A stretch of 64,000 bases of DNA from Bacillus sp. es.034. Its GTDB lineage: Bacteria > Bacillota > Bacilli > Bacillales > Bacillaceae_B. The stretch covers positions 3,074,001 through 3,138,000 of the forward strand of contig NZ_PDIY01000001.1 of the NCBI RefSeq assembly GCF_002563655.1, given 5' to 3'. The position numbers and the translations under genes were made by a program. The notes under the pieces were generated by a model that was not told the origin of the DNA, did no database searches, and saw only the letters and a program-made list of their open reading frames with translations. The first letter of the stretch is position 1. Each line of letters starts with the position of its first letter. Shown one piece after another: positions 43,091 to 51,973 of this stretch.

Positions 43091-44257
43091 TTATTGAGCA
43101 TTTACTTCTACAGCATCCTTCTTATAATAAGCTGAAAAGATTTCGGCAAATGCTTCGGTGGAATTATATAATTCCACTAAGTTATTTTCCACTCCACCAA
43201 ATTCTAGGAGCATGGCCCTTTCTGTTAAATCCTGATTATACACCCCGTTTCCTTCCGCTTTTGTTTTAACGAAGACTCCACGACTGATACCAGGGTATTT
43301 TTCTTCTAATTTTGCATTTAATTCTTTTGCGATTTTCAGGTTTTTTTCAAAATTTTTGTTTTCTTTCCCTACGATGAAAAATAATCGGGCATAGCTCTTT
43401 CCGTTAATGGTCTTGGTGGTAATGTCCCTCGGCATGGAATCCCGATGTATATCGATCAGATAATTCAGATTATCGTCCTGTGCAATGGCTTCCTGAACCA
43501 ATCCCCTTGATAACTTATAGGATTCGAAATACGTCCATGATTTGGCTTTTAACGCTTGGTTTACATCCGTTTTATCATGTGCTACTCCGATCCCCCGTGA
43601 CTCAAGTTCCTGTTTCAGTTTTGATCCCACTGCAATGACATTGACCTTTTCATTGGTACTTGCCGGGTCTTTGGAGTCATTGTTTTTGATCAGTGGGCTA
43701 AAGGCTTCCCAACTGTGGGAGTGGTAAATGAAAACAGACTTTTCTTCGATTTCCTGCACACCGTCACCTGAGTTGTGATTCGCTTGATCAACCTGGCTCT
43801 GATCGATTTCCTGATCCTTCAGCTGGTCCTCCGTTGGCGCCGGGGACTCGTTAGGTAAATTCGTAATGTCCGTCCCTTTTCCGGCAACGGCTATATGCGT
43901 ATGATAATTTTCGATTCCAGGGATTTCCCGTCCAAATAGACTTCTTGGGTCTAGCAGTGATACATTCGTCACGCTTTCCAACCAATCAAAGTCGGTTTTC
44001 ATGGCCTCTTTATTCTCGATGCGTAAACCCGTCATTTCCTGTGATAGAAGCATTAGAAATGTCTCTTTCGGTACAATCTCTGATACCGAAGTATAGAAAA
44101 GGCTGTCCACCCTCAATTTAATGGCCGTCGATGAAATCAGCCAAACCATTGCATACATAAGGATGATCCCTATCAACACTACCCGGATGACGGCTTTCAT
44201 AGATACAAATACTAGTGGGACTAAGCTATTATTATTTCGAGACTTATACGACATCAT
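43091..44257 (-). CDS. SpoIIP-type sporulation peptidoglycan hydrolase
   Basis: 388 aa. One N-terminal membrane segment (about 23-45), a stretch rich in Asp/Gln/Glu (about 140-170), then the SpoIIP domain with FIYHSHSWEAF, the metal-binding DIHRDSMPR and the acidic LLEFGGVENN near the C-terminus. SpoIIP is an amidase/endopeptidase that with SpoIIDM remodels the septum during engulfment. Usually spoIIP follows gpr; this copy is isolated with its own signals (AGGGGT), so it may be a paralogue. Confidence 0.85.
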   Translation of the reverse strand: MMSYKSRNNNSLVPLVFVSMKAVIRVVLIGIILMYAMVWLISSTAIKLRVDSLFYTSVSEIVPKETFLMLLSQEMTGLRIENKEAMKTDFDWLESVTNVSLLDPRSLFGREIPGIENYHTHIAVAGKGTDITNLPNESPAPTEDQLKDQEIDQSQVDQANHNSGDGVQEIEEKSVFIYHSHSWEAFSPLIKNNDSKDPASTNEKVNVIAVGSKLKQELESRGIGVAHDKTDVNQALKAKSWTYFESYKLSRGLVQEAIAQDDNLNYLIDIHRDSMPRDITTKTINGKSYARLFFIVGKENKNFEKNLKIAKELNAKLEEKYPGISRGVFVKTKAEGNGVYNQDLTERAMLLEFGGVENNLVELYNSTEAFAEIFSAYYKKDAVEVNAQ

Positions 44258-44392
44258 CAGTACCCCTATATAAAGTATTTAATAGTTAACTTTATGCAGA
44301 GTGTCGAAAGAGTAGAAGGTTTTTTCAGGATTCGGTCTGATTTCCTATGGGAACAGGTAACAAGTAGTAGATCTTTTTTCTAAAACGACATG

Positions 44393-44425
44393 AACGTAAA
44401 AAAACGCATGTTGAGATGCGTTTTT
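44393..44425 (-). terminator. Terminator of the amine oxidase gene
   Basis: AAAAACGCAT / ATGCGTTTTT, T-run on the minus strand. Confidence 0.85.
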
Positions 44426-44428
44426 GGT

Positions 44429-45904
44429 TTATCGCCCATTCACTTCATATGCAGCCCTGATACCGGATTCCACAGCACCTTCTATCCACCCGTGAAAAGA
44501 AGAGGTGTGTTCTCCTGCAAAATGGATCCTTCCTTCGGGTGTCCGGATATAATCCCCTATGTCAGCTGCCTGTCCCGGTGTATATAGAGTGAAACATCCT
44601 GCCGAGAAAGGATTTCTGCTCCAATTATAAATAAAATAATTTAGTAGTTCTGAATAAACCCGACTTCCATAAACTCTGGATAGATCCTTCAACACTTCCG
44701 TAATGATTGCTTCCTTCGATTTACTATTCCATAAGAGAGCGTTTTGCCCCCAACTGTAGCTCGCCAGCATCACACCAGGCTTGTTGCTCCCTATGTCATG
44801 ACTTGGCATATAAGTAAATCGGGTGGGAAGATCAGATACAATGTTTCCGTAATTCATTTCCTCCCAGAAGCGCCTTCTGAACTCGATACCGATTTTTACA
44901 GAAGGAATATTGGTTACTTCACGTATCGCCTGCCACTTTTTGAAGGAAATCGAGTTATATGGGACGACATCAATAAATTGAAAAACGGTAAAAGGAATTG
45001 TGACAATCACGAAGTCAGCTTGATACTCCCTCCCCGTTCCGTCCAATGGGTTAACCGTTTGAACGATGACACCCGACTTAGATTGTATGATACGGGTCAC
45101 TTTTTGATTCAAAAAAATTTGGGACTGTAGGTCACCCATGAAGGAATAGGGCAATCGATCATTCCCACCTGATATTTCATAAAACTTCGTCTCTTTTCTA
45201 AAGATCGGAAAAATAATATCTTTCAATATATCGACAAATGAAAACTCAGGAAATCCTTCAATCCCGAGAATGACATTTATTTTCCGGATGGCATTCAACG
45301 ATAAGGATTTTCCAAACGGGTTGTTGGATAAGAATTGCCCCACTGAATAATTTGAGTATTGCTTAATCAGCTTCAACTGATCACTGTGTTCACTATTATT
45401 ATATAAATCTACAAACGGCTTGGTGGCTTCAAGAAAAAGCTCAGAAGCGGTTTTCCCCCTCTCGCTTTCCGGGAGAGGGTATTGTAGAATATTCGGATCC
45501 GCTTCGTACTGTTTTCTCGTCACTAAAATGTTATTTACTAAAAACAGGTCTTTCGAAGAAGAATTTTGAAAGGGTTGAAATGGCAGTTTGAATTTACGTA
45601 TATATTCAAATACCAACTGATGGTTATCAGGGATTCTCATAGCACCGGCATCCATATAATTCCCGGAGGTAAACGGCTTTCGAACAGTATAAATCCTCCC
45701 CCCGATCCTTTTGTTCCCTTCCAGAATCATGACGTCATGCCCTGCCTCTTTTAAAGTTGAGGCTGCGACCAGCCCACTCATCCCGGCACCAATGATAATG
45801 ATCCTTTTAGGTTTGGAGGGCTTTAATCCTTTACGTATGATAGAAAGCATATCATTCGGATACTTCAATTCAGAAGGGGCATCTCTCATTATTCGATCGT
45901 CCAT
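44429..45904 (-). CDS. Flavin monoamine/L-amino acid oxidase
   Basis: 491 aa FAD-dependent oxidase. Rossmann motif IIIGAGMSGLVAASTLKEAG, GG motif NKRIGGRIYT, and the C-terminal FAGEHTSSFHGWIEGAVESG that binds FAD. Closest in kind to the bacterial L-amino acid oxidases such as B. subtilis YobN. No twin-arginine signal is seen. GGGAGGTAGGTGA before the ATG. Confidence 0.85.
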   Translation of the reverse strand: MDDRIMRDAPSELKYPNDMLSIIRKGLKPSKPKRIIIIGAGMSGLVAASTLKEAGHDVMILEGNKRIGGRIYTVRKPFTSGNYMDAGAMRIPDNHQLVFEYIRKFKLPFQPFQNSSSKDLFLVNNILVTRKQYEADPNILQYPLPESERGKTASELFLEATKPFVDLYNNSEHSDQLKLIKQYSNYSVGQFLSNNPFGKSLSLNAIRKINVILGIEGFPEFSFVDILKDIIFPIFRKETKFYEISGGNDRLPYSFMGDLQSQIFLNQKVTRIIQSKSGVIVQTVNPLDGTGREYQADFVIVTIPFTVFQFIDVVPYNSISFKKWQAIREVTNIPSVKIGIEFRRRFWEEMNYGNIVSDLPTRFTYMPSHDIGSNKPGVMLASYSWGQNALLWNSKSKEAIITEVLKDLSRVYGSRVYSELLNYFIYNWSRNPFSAGCFTLYTPGQAADIGDYIRTPEGRIHFAGEHTSSFHGWIEGAVESGIRAAYEVNGR

Positions 45905-46107
45905 TCTTCACCTACCTCCCTTGCTCTTTCATCATATGAATCAACCTATAGAGGTATACATTTGTTTCCTGTGACATAATGATCATTTCCAGTACGTTAC
46001 AGAACGCTTGTTTCTATTTGTAGTGTTCTGTGTTATACTTGAAGTTCATTGGGTCTATGAGACTGTATTTAGTCAATCTCTCTAGCAGTAGAAGGGAGAC
46101 ATGTTAA

Positions 46108-46344
46108 ATGTCACTAGAAAATATCGTAACCATGCTCAAGACGCTAAAGAAATTCAAGGAAAGTGAGATTGTTCATACGATTTCTAACCATGAGCACTCA
46201 CCAGTTATGACTGTAGCTTACCATTTGGACTCGGAATGTTTCCGCATCACTTATGTGGATTCAATGAAAGTGGAAGAATTTACTGATATCAACCTATTGG
46301 CGACGACTATAGAAAGTGTATTGCTGCTTGAACCTTCGAGATAA
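46108..46344 (+). CDS. Small protein, 78 aa, possibly YkuJ-like
   Basis: GGGAG lies 9 bases before the ATG, and a very strong terminator follows the stop by 10 bases. The C-terminal part (FRITYVDSMKVEEFTDINLLATTIESVL) weakly resembles the small YkuJ/DUF1797 proteins of Bacillus. No membrane segment. Function unknown. A GAAC-GCTT-GTTT sequence at 46001-46014 upstream looks partly like an SOS (LexA) box. Confidence 0.65.
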   Translation: MSLENIVTMLKTLKKFKESEIVHTISNHEHSPVMTVAYHLDSECFRITYVDSMKVEEFTDINLLATTIESVLLLEPSR

Positions 46345-46353
46345 CGTTGAACG

Positions 46354-46385
46354 AACTGCCATTACTCCGGTAATGGCAGTTTTTT
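46354..46385 (+). terminator. Strong terminator
   Basis: AACTGCCATTAC / GTAATGGCAGTT around TCCG, then TTTTT. Confidence 0.92.
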
Positions 46386-46443
46386 ATACGATTGTTACAC
46401 CATTTATTGAAGGAGGAAGACTTGATAGGTCCGTCCCTCACCA

Positions 46444-46478
46444 AAACGAGCATACCCCACTATTGGGCATGCTCGTTT
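46444..46478. terminator. Terminator downstream of the DUF3892 gene
   Basis: AAACGAGCAT / ATGCTCGTTT plus inner CCC/GGG; serves the minus-strand gene. An isolated half of the GGGACGGACC repeat lies at 46427-46440. Confidence 0.7.
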
Positions 46479-46492
46479 ATTTTTCCTTCTCC

Positions 46493-46807
46493 TTAGAAAG
46501 AAGGAAGTTCACTAAGATTATTTTCTTTCAGTCCATCCGGCTCACTTCGCAGAACATCCCTGCCATAGCGATGAATTACATCGACATGTGCGATCTTTCC
46601 TGCTTTTGCCTCCTCGAGAGCGGTTATATAATCCAACTCCCTGCCACTTTCGGTCTTGAATGCGATAAGGTCATCGTCACTATTTCTACGGACAGCGACA
46701 ATATGTTCTGCCCCTGTAGAAAGTTCATCAGCTATTTCCATTTTAGCCTGGACATGACCTTGTTGCTTGTATTCCTCATAAATTTGTTCAAAATTCTTAT
46801 TCTCCAA
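46493..46807 (-). CDS. DUF3892-domain protein
   Basis: 104 aa, TTG start at 46807 behind GGGAGGTGA. C-terminal about 65 residues (EHIVAVRRNSDDDLIAFKTE, GKIAHVDVIHRYGRDVLRS) fit DUF3892. The N-terminal 35 residues are a charged helix. Function unknown; conserved in Bacillus. Confidence 0.75.
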   Translation of the reverse strand: MENKNFEQIYEEYKQQGHVQAKMEIADELSTGAEHIVAVRRNSDDDLIAFKTESGRELDYITALEEAKAGKIAHVDVIHRYGRDVLRSEPDGLKENNLSELPSF

Positions 46808-46937
46808 TTGGACTCACCTCCCGAACATACGTTTAGTATTTGCGTTTTGTTCCCTCCATATGTATGGTCCGATTAGTGCACTTGTAATCGGTTGTAAATA
46901 AGTTAGGAGAGCTGACTAAACAGCACTCTATTTCAGT

Positions 46938-48347
46938 CTATTTTAATCTATCCAGCGCATTATTCAGCAATACTTTCTGACTTTTAATGGATTTAAGAGC
47001 ATTTTCATTATTTCTTTTATATAAAGAAAGGATGCTTTGACCATAGGCAGTTCCTGGTACAGCCCACTTTCCATTCAGATCCGTCCAGTCCGTTGCAGTA
47101 CCTCTTTTGACAAGTGAAAATCGCGGGTCGACAAGTGGTGCACCTTCCGGGAGTGGTTCAGTTGATGCGTACGCGTAAAGGTGCTGAATATGAGCAAGTA
47201 CCCCTTGTTCAGGAGTCGCGAATGAAGCCCCATTATTTCCGGGTCCGGTTGTACCGATCCCTGCATAGTTATTTTGGGAAGGTTTCACTTGTCCCGTAAA
47301 TCTGAAATAATTGGTTTCGTAAATGGCTTGTGCATAGGCTATATCTCCCCGGATGCCGTAAAAATTCCCATAGAAAATATAAAATTTACCCACTGAGGGA
47401 GCGGAAGGATTCACGGTTTTCACAAATTCATCTAATTGCCGGGCTAGGATAATGGATGTTCCTAAAATGGAATACTCGATACCGGGCGGCTGTGGGGGCT
47501 TGGTATCTGGTGGATCGGTTGGTGGAGGATCCTTCGGCACAGGGGCTGGTGCAGCCTCTTCTCTTAGAAGAAAGGCATCGATCCCAACCCCGCTTAATGC
47601 TATTATTTGATCTTCTGTATTTTCCCTCACTGAAAAAGCCCCTGTTTGAACCCTGTAATACGTTTTCCCAGAAACGACTACAGTATCAATGAACGATTCA
47701 AATGATACAGCTTTCAACTCTTTCACCCGGTCTTCTGCATTCTTCCGTTCAGTAAATGACCCGGCAATCACTTTAAAAATTGGCGGATTGCCCGACTCTT
47801 TTGCCGGAAGTGAAAGTGCTTTGGCAACTCCTTTAGCAAGTGAGATCCCTACTGACTGTCTGAACTTTGTATCAAGCAGGAGTGCAACGTCCATTGAATT
47901 ATCAACAAACAACACTTCCACCAACACCGCAGGCATTTTTGTTTCACGGAGTACATGAAAATTTGCTCTCTTCTTCCCCCTATCTGTTACTTTGAATGGC
48001 TGAACGGCTTTTATTACTTCATCGTGGATTGTCTTTTGATATGATAAAGTTTGTGTCGGTACACTCCCATTGAATACATAGCTTTCAAACCCTGTCCCTC
48101 CACCTGCATTATGGTGGATGGATAAATACATATCCAGATTCGAGCGATTGGCAAGGCTGGATCTTTCTGAAAGAGATAAGGTTTGGTCCCCGGTCCTCGT
48201 CATTAACACCTTCACATTGTAATTCGACACTAAATAATCCCTGACCACAACTGCTGTCAAAAGATTGAAGTTCTTTTCTTCATTTCCTTTATATGTGGCA
48301 CCAGGATCAGATCCTCCATGTCCTGGATCAATCATGATGATTTTCAA
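46938..48347 (-). CDS. Amidase_3 + SPOR + glucosaminidase lytic protein, no signal peptide
   Basis: 469 aa, TTG start behind AGGAGG. Residues 1-185 are a zinc N-acetylmuramoyl-L-alanine amidase (His10 in DPGHGG, Glu24, His78 in SIHHN, catalytic Glu144 in VEVLF). Then come two SPOR-like repeats (about 190-262: FKVIAGSFTERKNAEDR and YYRVQTGAFSVRENTED), a Pro-rich linker (267-290), and a glucosaminidase-like domain (about 290-440; YAQAIYETNYFRFTG, NNYAGIGTT). No signal peptide, like the mother-cell lysis amidase CwlC. The added glucosaminidase would let one protein cut both stem peptide and glycan. Sporulation timing is inferred. Confidence 0.83.
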   Translation of the reverse strand: MKIIMIDPGHGGSDPGATYKGNEEKNFNLLTAVVVRDYLVSNYNVKVLMTRTGDQTLSLSERSSLANRSNLDMYLSIHHNAGGGTGFESYVFNGSVPTQTLSYQKTIHDEVIKAVQPFKVTDRGKKRANFHVLRETKMPAVLVEVLFVDNSMDVALLLDTKFRQSVGISLAKGVAKALSLPAKESGNPPIFKVIAGSFTERKNAEDRVKELKAVSFESFIDTVVVSGKTYYRVQTGAFSVRENTEDQIIALSGVGIDAFLLREEAAPAPVPKDPPPTDPPDTKPPQPPGIEYSILGTSIILARQLDEFVKTVNPSAPSVGKFYIFYGNFYGIRGDIAYAQAIYETNYFRFTGQVKPSQNNYAGIGTTGPGNNGASFATPEQGVLAHIQHLYAYASTEPLPEGAPLVDPRFSLVKRGTATDWTDLNGKWAVPGTAYGQSILSLYKRNNENALKSIKSQKVLLNNALDRLK

Positions 48348-48440
48348 TTAACTTCCTCCTAAGAACTTGACATATAGTGCTATATTCACAATTGGACAAG
48401 CATGCTTGGACAATCTCCTACCGCCACCTCTTTTCAATAT

Positions 48441-48479
48441 AAAAAAGGTTCCCTGCTTAGGAACAGGAAACACTTTTTT
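48441..48479. terminator. Terminator-like hairpin upstream of the amidase gene
   Basis: AAAAAAGGTTCCCTG / CAGGAAACACTTTTTT, imperfect; T-runs on both sides. It may end the transcript of the small ORF at 48660-48806. Confidence 0.65.
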
Positions 48480-48659
48480 ACGTACAATTCTATATTCATG
48501 GAGGGGACTTTCTTATAGGGTTTAGTTTTTCTTTCTCTCTATTGTATTTCGAAAAACACGTTCTTATTCACTTTATTCATTATCATTGTATTTCTTGATC
48601 GGCGGAGTTCCATACTGTGATCGCTTCAATTTTTTCAGTATGAACTGTTGATCTTATAA

Positions 48660-48806
48660 TCATTGTTTCTTTACCTTAATATGGGGCCTAAGGGTTACCC
48701 CAAACTGTGCAACGTACGGATTCGAGAGGGAAGGAGATCCCATTTCTAAATTGGCATGAGTTACGGATGGACTGAGAAAAAGATAATGTAGTATTTTTCT
48801 TGCCAA
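48660..48806 (-). CDS. Possible 48-aa peptide with strong ribosome site
   Basis: TTG at 48806 preceded by GGAGGTGATGCA. The peptide begins MARKILHYLFLSPSVTHA, which could be a short signal sequence, and ends with basic residues. The rest of the 640-base gap (48348-48989) holds only the hairpin above and A/T-rich sequence. Not recognized. Confidence 0.35.
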   Translation of the reverse strand: MARKILHYLFLSPSVTHANLEMGSPSLSNPYVAQFGVTLRPHIKVKKQ

Positions 48807-48989
48807 TGCATCACCTCCATAGAACACTTTATGTCGGAGGTGTCGGGTTGGTGAGGACAAGCAACTCATTTTTTTAAAAAAATGGACAACTTTTTAAAAT
48901 TTACCATTTCTTCTTATCATATCTTAATGAATGTTTATCTTAAATAAACGAATGATAAATATAGAACAATTATGATGGGAGGTATTCAG

Positions 48990-49616
48990 TTGAAGAAATA
49001 TGTGGTTCTTTTGTTAGTTGTGTGGGGGTCACTCTTTTCATTGCCTGGAATGGCAGAAGCCAAGCAGGATTCTTGTATAAGTGAACCTAGTATGAAAGTC
49101 AGGGAAGAAATGAGAACGCTATGGACCGATCATGTCTTCTATACAAGGAATTATATCATCAGTGCTGTGGATGGGTTAGAGGATGCCGATATAGTACTCG
49201 CAAGGTTGCTTCAGAATCAGAAGGATATCGGGAATGCAATCAAACCCTATTATGGGGACAAAGCAGGTAACCAATTAGCGGATTTATTGACGGAACATAT
49301 TGTACTTGCAGGGAAAATCGTAGATGCTGCGAAAGGTGGCAAAACAGCTCAAGTAGAACAACTTAATAAAGAATGGTATGTAAATGCAGACGATATTGCC
49401 CATTTATTAGCAAGCGTCAATCCCTATTGGTCTGAAAAGAAATTGAAAGATTTGCTATACATGCATCTGCAGTTCGTTACCGATGAAGCTGTGGCACGCA
49501 TTAAAAAAGATTGGAAAGCTAATATCAAGAGCTTTGATGAGGGGAAGGCACATATCCTTCATTTGTCAGATGCCTTATCTGATGGAATCGTGAAGCAATT
49601 TCCTGAAAAATTTTAA
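48990..49616 (+). CDS. Secreted protein of unknown function, 208 aa
   Basis: TTG start at 48990 with GGGAGG upstream. A Sec signal peptide (LKKYVVLLLVVWGSLFSLPG, cleavage probably after AEA) is followed by an all-helical domain (MRTLWTDHVFYTRNYIISAV, LLASVNPYWSEKKLKDLLYMH). Conserved in Bacillaceae to my recollection, without known role. The helices with conserved His/Trp/Tyr suggest ligand binding, but this is a guess. Confidence 0.75.
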   Translation: MKKYVVLLLVVWGSLFSLPGMAEAKQDSCISEPSMKVREEMRTLWTDHVFYTRNYIISAVDGLEDADIVLARLLQNQKDIGNAIKPYYGDKAGNQLADLLTEHIVLAGKIVDAAKGGKTAQVEQLNKEWYVNADDIAHLLASVNPYWSEKKLKDLLYMHLQFVTDEAVARIKKDWKANIKSFDEGKAHILHLSDALSDGIVKQFPEKF

Positions 49617-49620
49617 CTAA

Positions 49621-49650
49621 AGGAGCTGGGTATATGGTTCCCCAGCTCCT
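49621..49650. terminator. Hairpin between convergent genes
   Basis: AGGAGCTGGG / CCCAGCTCCT, perfect 10-base stem; weak T-runs. Confidence 0.7.
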
Positions 49651-49671
49651 CATACTCGTTTATTTCTACCA

Positions 49672-50244
49672 TTACCTTTTCTCTTCCACTTCGATTTTCT
49701 TGATGATACGGGCAGGATTACCTCCAATCACTACGTTGGATGGGACGTCTTTTGTCACAACCGCACCAGAAGCAATGACTACATTATCCCCAATGTTCAC
49801 CCCTGGGTTAATGATTGCCCCTCCGCCTATCCAGCAATTATCCCCGACGGTAACGGGCTTTCCAAATTCAGCTCCTTTGTTACGCTCGATGGGATTGACA
49901 GGATGAGTCGCTGTATATATATGTACCCCGGGTGCCAGCATACAATTTTCCCCGATACTGACTTTGCACACATCCAATATCACGCAGTCAAAATTAGCAA
50001 AGAAATTATCTCCTACGTGAATGTTATATCCATAATCGCATCTAAAGTTTGGTTCTAAATAAACCGTTTCTCCCGTTGAACCGAATAACTGTTTAATTGT
50101 AGCAACTCTTTTTTCCCCTTCTTCCTCCGTTGTAAGATTTAACATTCGCGTTAAATAACGGGCTCTTTTTCTCTCTTCGGTTAATTGTGGATCCCAGGGT
50201 TCATAAAGTTCACCATAGAGCATCTTCTGCTTTTCAGTTTTCAT
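49672..50244 (-). CDS. maa: Maltose O-acetyltransferase
   Basis: 190 aa from the ATG at 50244 (GGAGGTTTAC upstream). Left-handed beta-helix acetyltransferase: N-terminal Mac domain ([23 protein letters not shown]), hexapeptide repeats, catalytic His in TATHPVNP, and the terminal [12 protein letters not shown]. Acetylates maltose or related sugars using acetyl-CoA. Confidence 0.88.
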   Translation of the reverse strand: MKTEKQKMLYGELYEPWDPQLTEERKRARYLTRMLNLTTEEEGEKRVATIKQLFGSTGETVYLEPNFRCDYGYNIHVGDNFFANFDCVILDVCKVSIGENCMLAPGVHIYTATHPVNPIERNKGAEFGKPVTVGDNCWIGGGAIINPGVNIGDNVVIASGAVVTKDVPSNVVIGGNPARIIKKIEVEEKR

Positions 50245-50449
50245 GTAAACCTCCATCAATAAAAGTTTTAGTTTTATATTATCTAATATTTCTGTGAGGT
50301 GCAAACGATTGCATCTTTGCACCTGTTTGGGTTCTTGACCGATTAACTACACGATAATTGAGGCTATCTCTTTAATAAGGTAAGAGATAGCCAGGCCAAT
50401 GAATGTTTCCTATATCGTAGTCTAAAGAAGTAAGACCAGAGGTTACTCT

Positions 50450-51742
50450 TTAGTTTTTATCAATAGAAGTAAACCCGACTTTATCTGGAACGAGGTGATC
50501 GACTCTTTGTTCCTGACAAATTCGCAGTGCGGTGGCGAATAGAAGCTGAACACCTTTTTCGATATCATCCATTTTGGCAAACTCTAATGGATTGTGACTG
50601 ATTCCTTTTTCACAGCGGACGAAGATCATTCCATAATCACTGATATAGGACATAATCAAGGCATCATGGAACGGTCCGCTCATCAAGGTAGGAGAATCGA
50701 AACCGAGCTTTTCGTCTTCTTCCTTCATGACTTTTTTGATCCAATCTGCACAATACCTTGGTTCACTTCGTGTATCTTCTTGAATGTCATATTTAAGATG
50801 ATAAGTAGAAGCGGTTTCTTCGATCATTTGATAAAGTTTTTGCTCGAGCCTGGTCCGTGCTTCAAGATCGATATCACGAAGATCGATTGTAAACTCTACC
50901 TTTTCAGTAATAATGTTTCTGGAATTTGGAAACACCTGTATACTTCCTACTGTGCCAACCGTGGTATCGGTTCCTTCTTCTTTAACCAATTCATCGAATT
51001 TGCGAATGATTTCTGACGCACCAACCAGAGCATCCTGTCTCATTTTCATGGGAACGGATCCGGCATGGCCTGCAAATCCTTCAAGTGTAACCGTCAGCCA
51101 AATCGGTCCTGAAATCCCTGAAACAATTCCTATGGGCTTATCTTTTCCTTCAAGCACCGGACCTTGTTCGATATGAAGCTCCAGGAAGGCGGCGATATCC
51201 CCCTTCTTATAAACAGGGCTTTCTGTCAGGTCTGTATCGACTCCGAACTCCTTCAGTGCTTCCCTTCTTGTAACCCCAGCCTTATCTTTTCGCTCAAGTT
51301 CACCCTCCTCAAGCATTCCTGCCAAAGCCCTTACGCCAAAGATTCCTTTATTGAAACGGCTTCCTTCTTCATCAGAAAAACATATCACTTCAATGGTCCG
51401 TTCAGGTATGATTCCCTTGTCCATCATGGTATGAACCACTTCGATTGCTCCAAGGGCACCCGCCGTCCCATCGAATCTGCCCCCATAAGGCTGTGAATCA
51501 ATGTGAGATCCGAGAATAAGGATTGGTTTGTTTTTATCCTTTCCTTCCAGGCTGCCAATCAGATTACCAAATCCATCAATCCTTGCCGTTAAACCAGCCT
51601 CTTCCATCCATTCTTTAACTTTGTCCACTCCCTGCCGATCTTCTTTCGAGTGAGCCAGACGGCAAACGCCGGTTTCCCCAATTTTTCCGATTTCGGCTAA
51701 CTCTTGCAGATGAAGGCTTAATCTTTTTCGATTGATCGTCAA
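50450..51742 (-). CDS. M20-family amidohydrolase (allantoate / N-carbamoyl-L-amino acid hydrolase type)
   Basis: 430 aa. Metal and active-site motifs: GSHIDSQPYGGRFDG (His, Asp), CFSDEEGSRF (Glu-Glu), LHIEQGPVLE (His). These are the features of AllC, HyuC and beta-ureidopropionase. The TTG at 51742 is preferred because AAAGG is nine bases upstream; the ATG at 51751 touches that site. No purine or pyrimidine catabolic neighbours, so the substrate is open. Confidence 0.88.
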   Translation of the reverse strand: MTINRKRLSLHLQELAEIGKIGETGVCRLAHSKEDRQGVDKVKEWMEEAGLTARIDGFGNLIGSLEGKDKNKPILILGSHIDSQPYGGRFDGTAGALGAIEVVHTMMDKGIIPERTIEVICFSDEEGSRFNKGIFGVRALAGMLEEGELERKDKAGVTRREALKEFGVDTDLTESPVYKKGDIAAFLELHIEQGPVLEGKDKPIGIVSGISGPIWLTVTLEGFAGHAGSVPMKMRQDALVGASEIIRKFDELVKEEGTDTTVGTVGSIQVFPNSRNIITEKVEFTIDLRDIDLEARTRLEQKLYQMIEETASTYHLKYDIQEDTRSEPRYCADWIKKVMKEEDEKLGFDSPTLMSGPFHDALIMSYISDYGMIFVRCEKGISHNPLEFAKMDDIEKGVQLLFATALRICQEQRVDHLVPDKVGFTSIDKN

Positions 51743-51930
51743 TAGAATCATCCTTTGCTAATAAATTTTAGACTTATTACCATTGTACGGTCTATTGGCT
51801 TGCTAATCATTAGACAGATTGTCAATAAATAATGAAGGAAGATAAGAGCGATAAAGCTCAATATTTCTTTAAGATCTTCCTTATAAAAAAGGTTCTCTAC
51901 TTTGTCAACTTTATCCTTCTCCCATTAAAA

Positions 51931-51960
51931 ATAAAAAAAAGAGAGGGGAATCCCCTCTCC
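51931..51960 (-). terminator. Terminator of the TauE/SafE gene
   Basis: GAGAGGGGA / TCCCCTCTC, then eight T on the minus strand. Confidence 0.92.
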
Positions 51961-51973
51961 AAAAATTATCTCG

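Noticed and set aside
46316-46876. 186-codon plus-strand frame
   Set aside because: Runs through two terminators and antisense to the DUF3892 gene.
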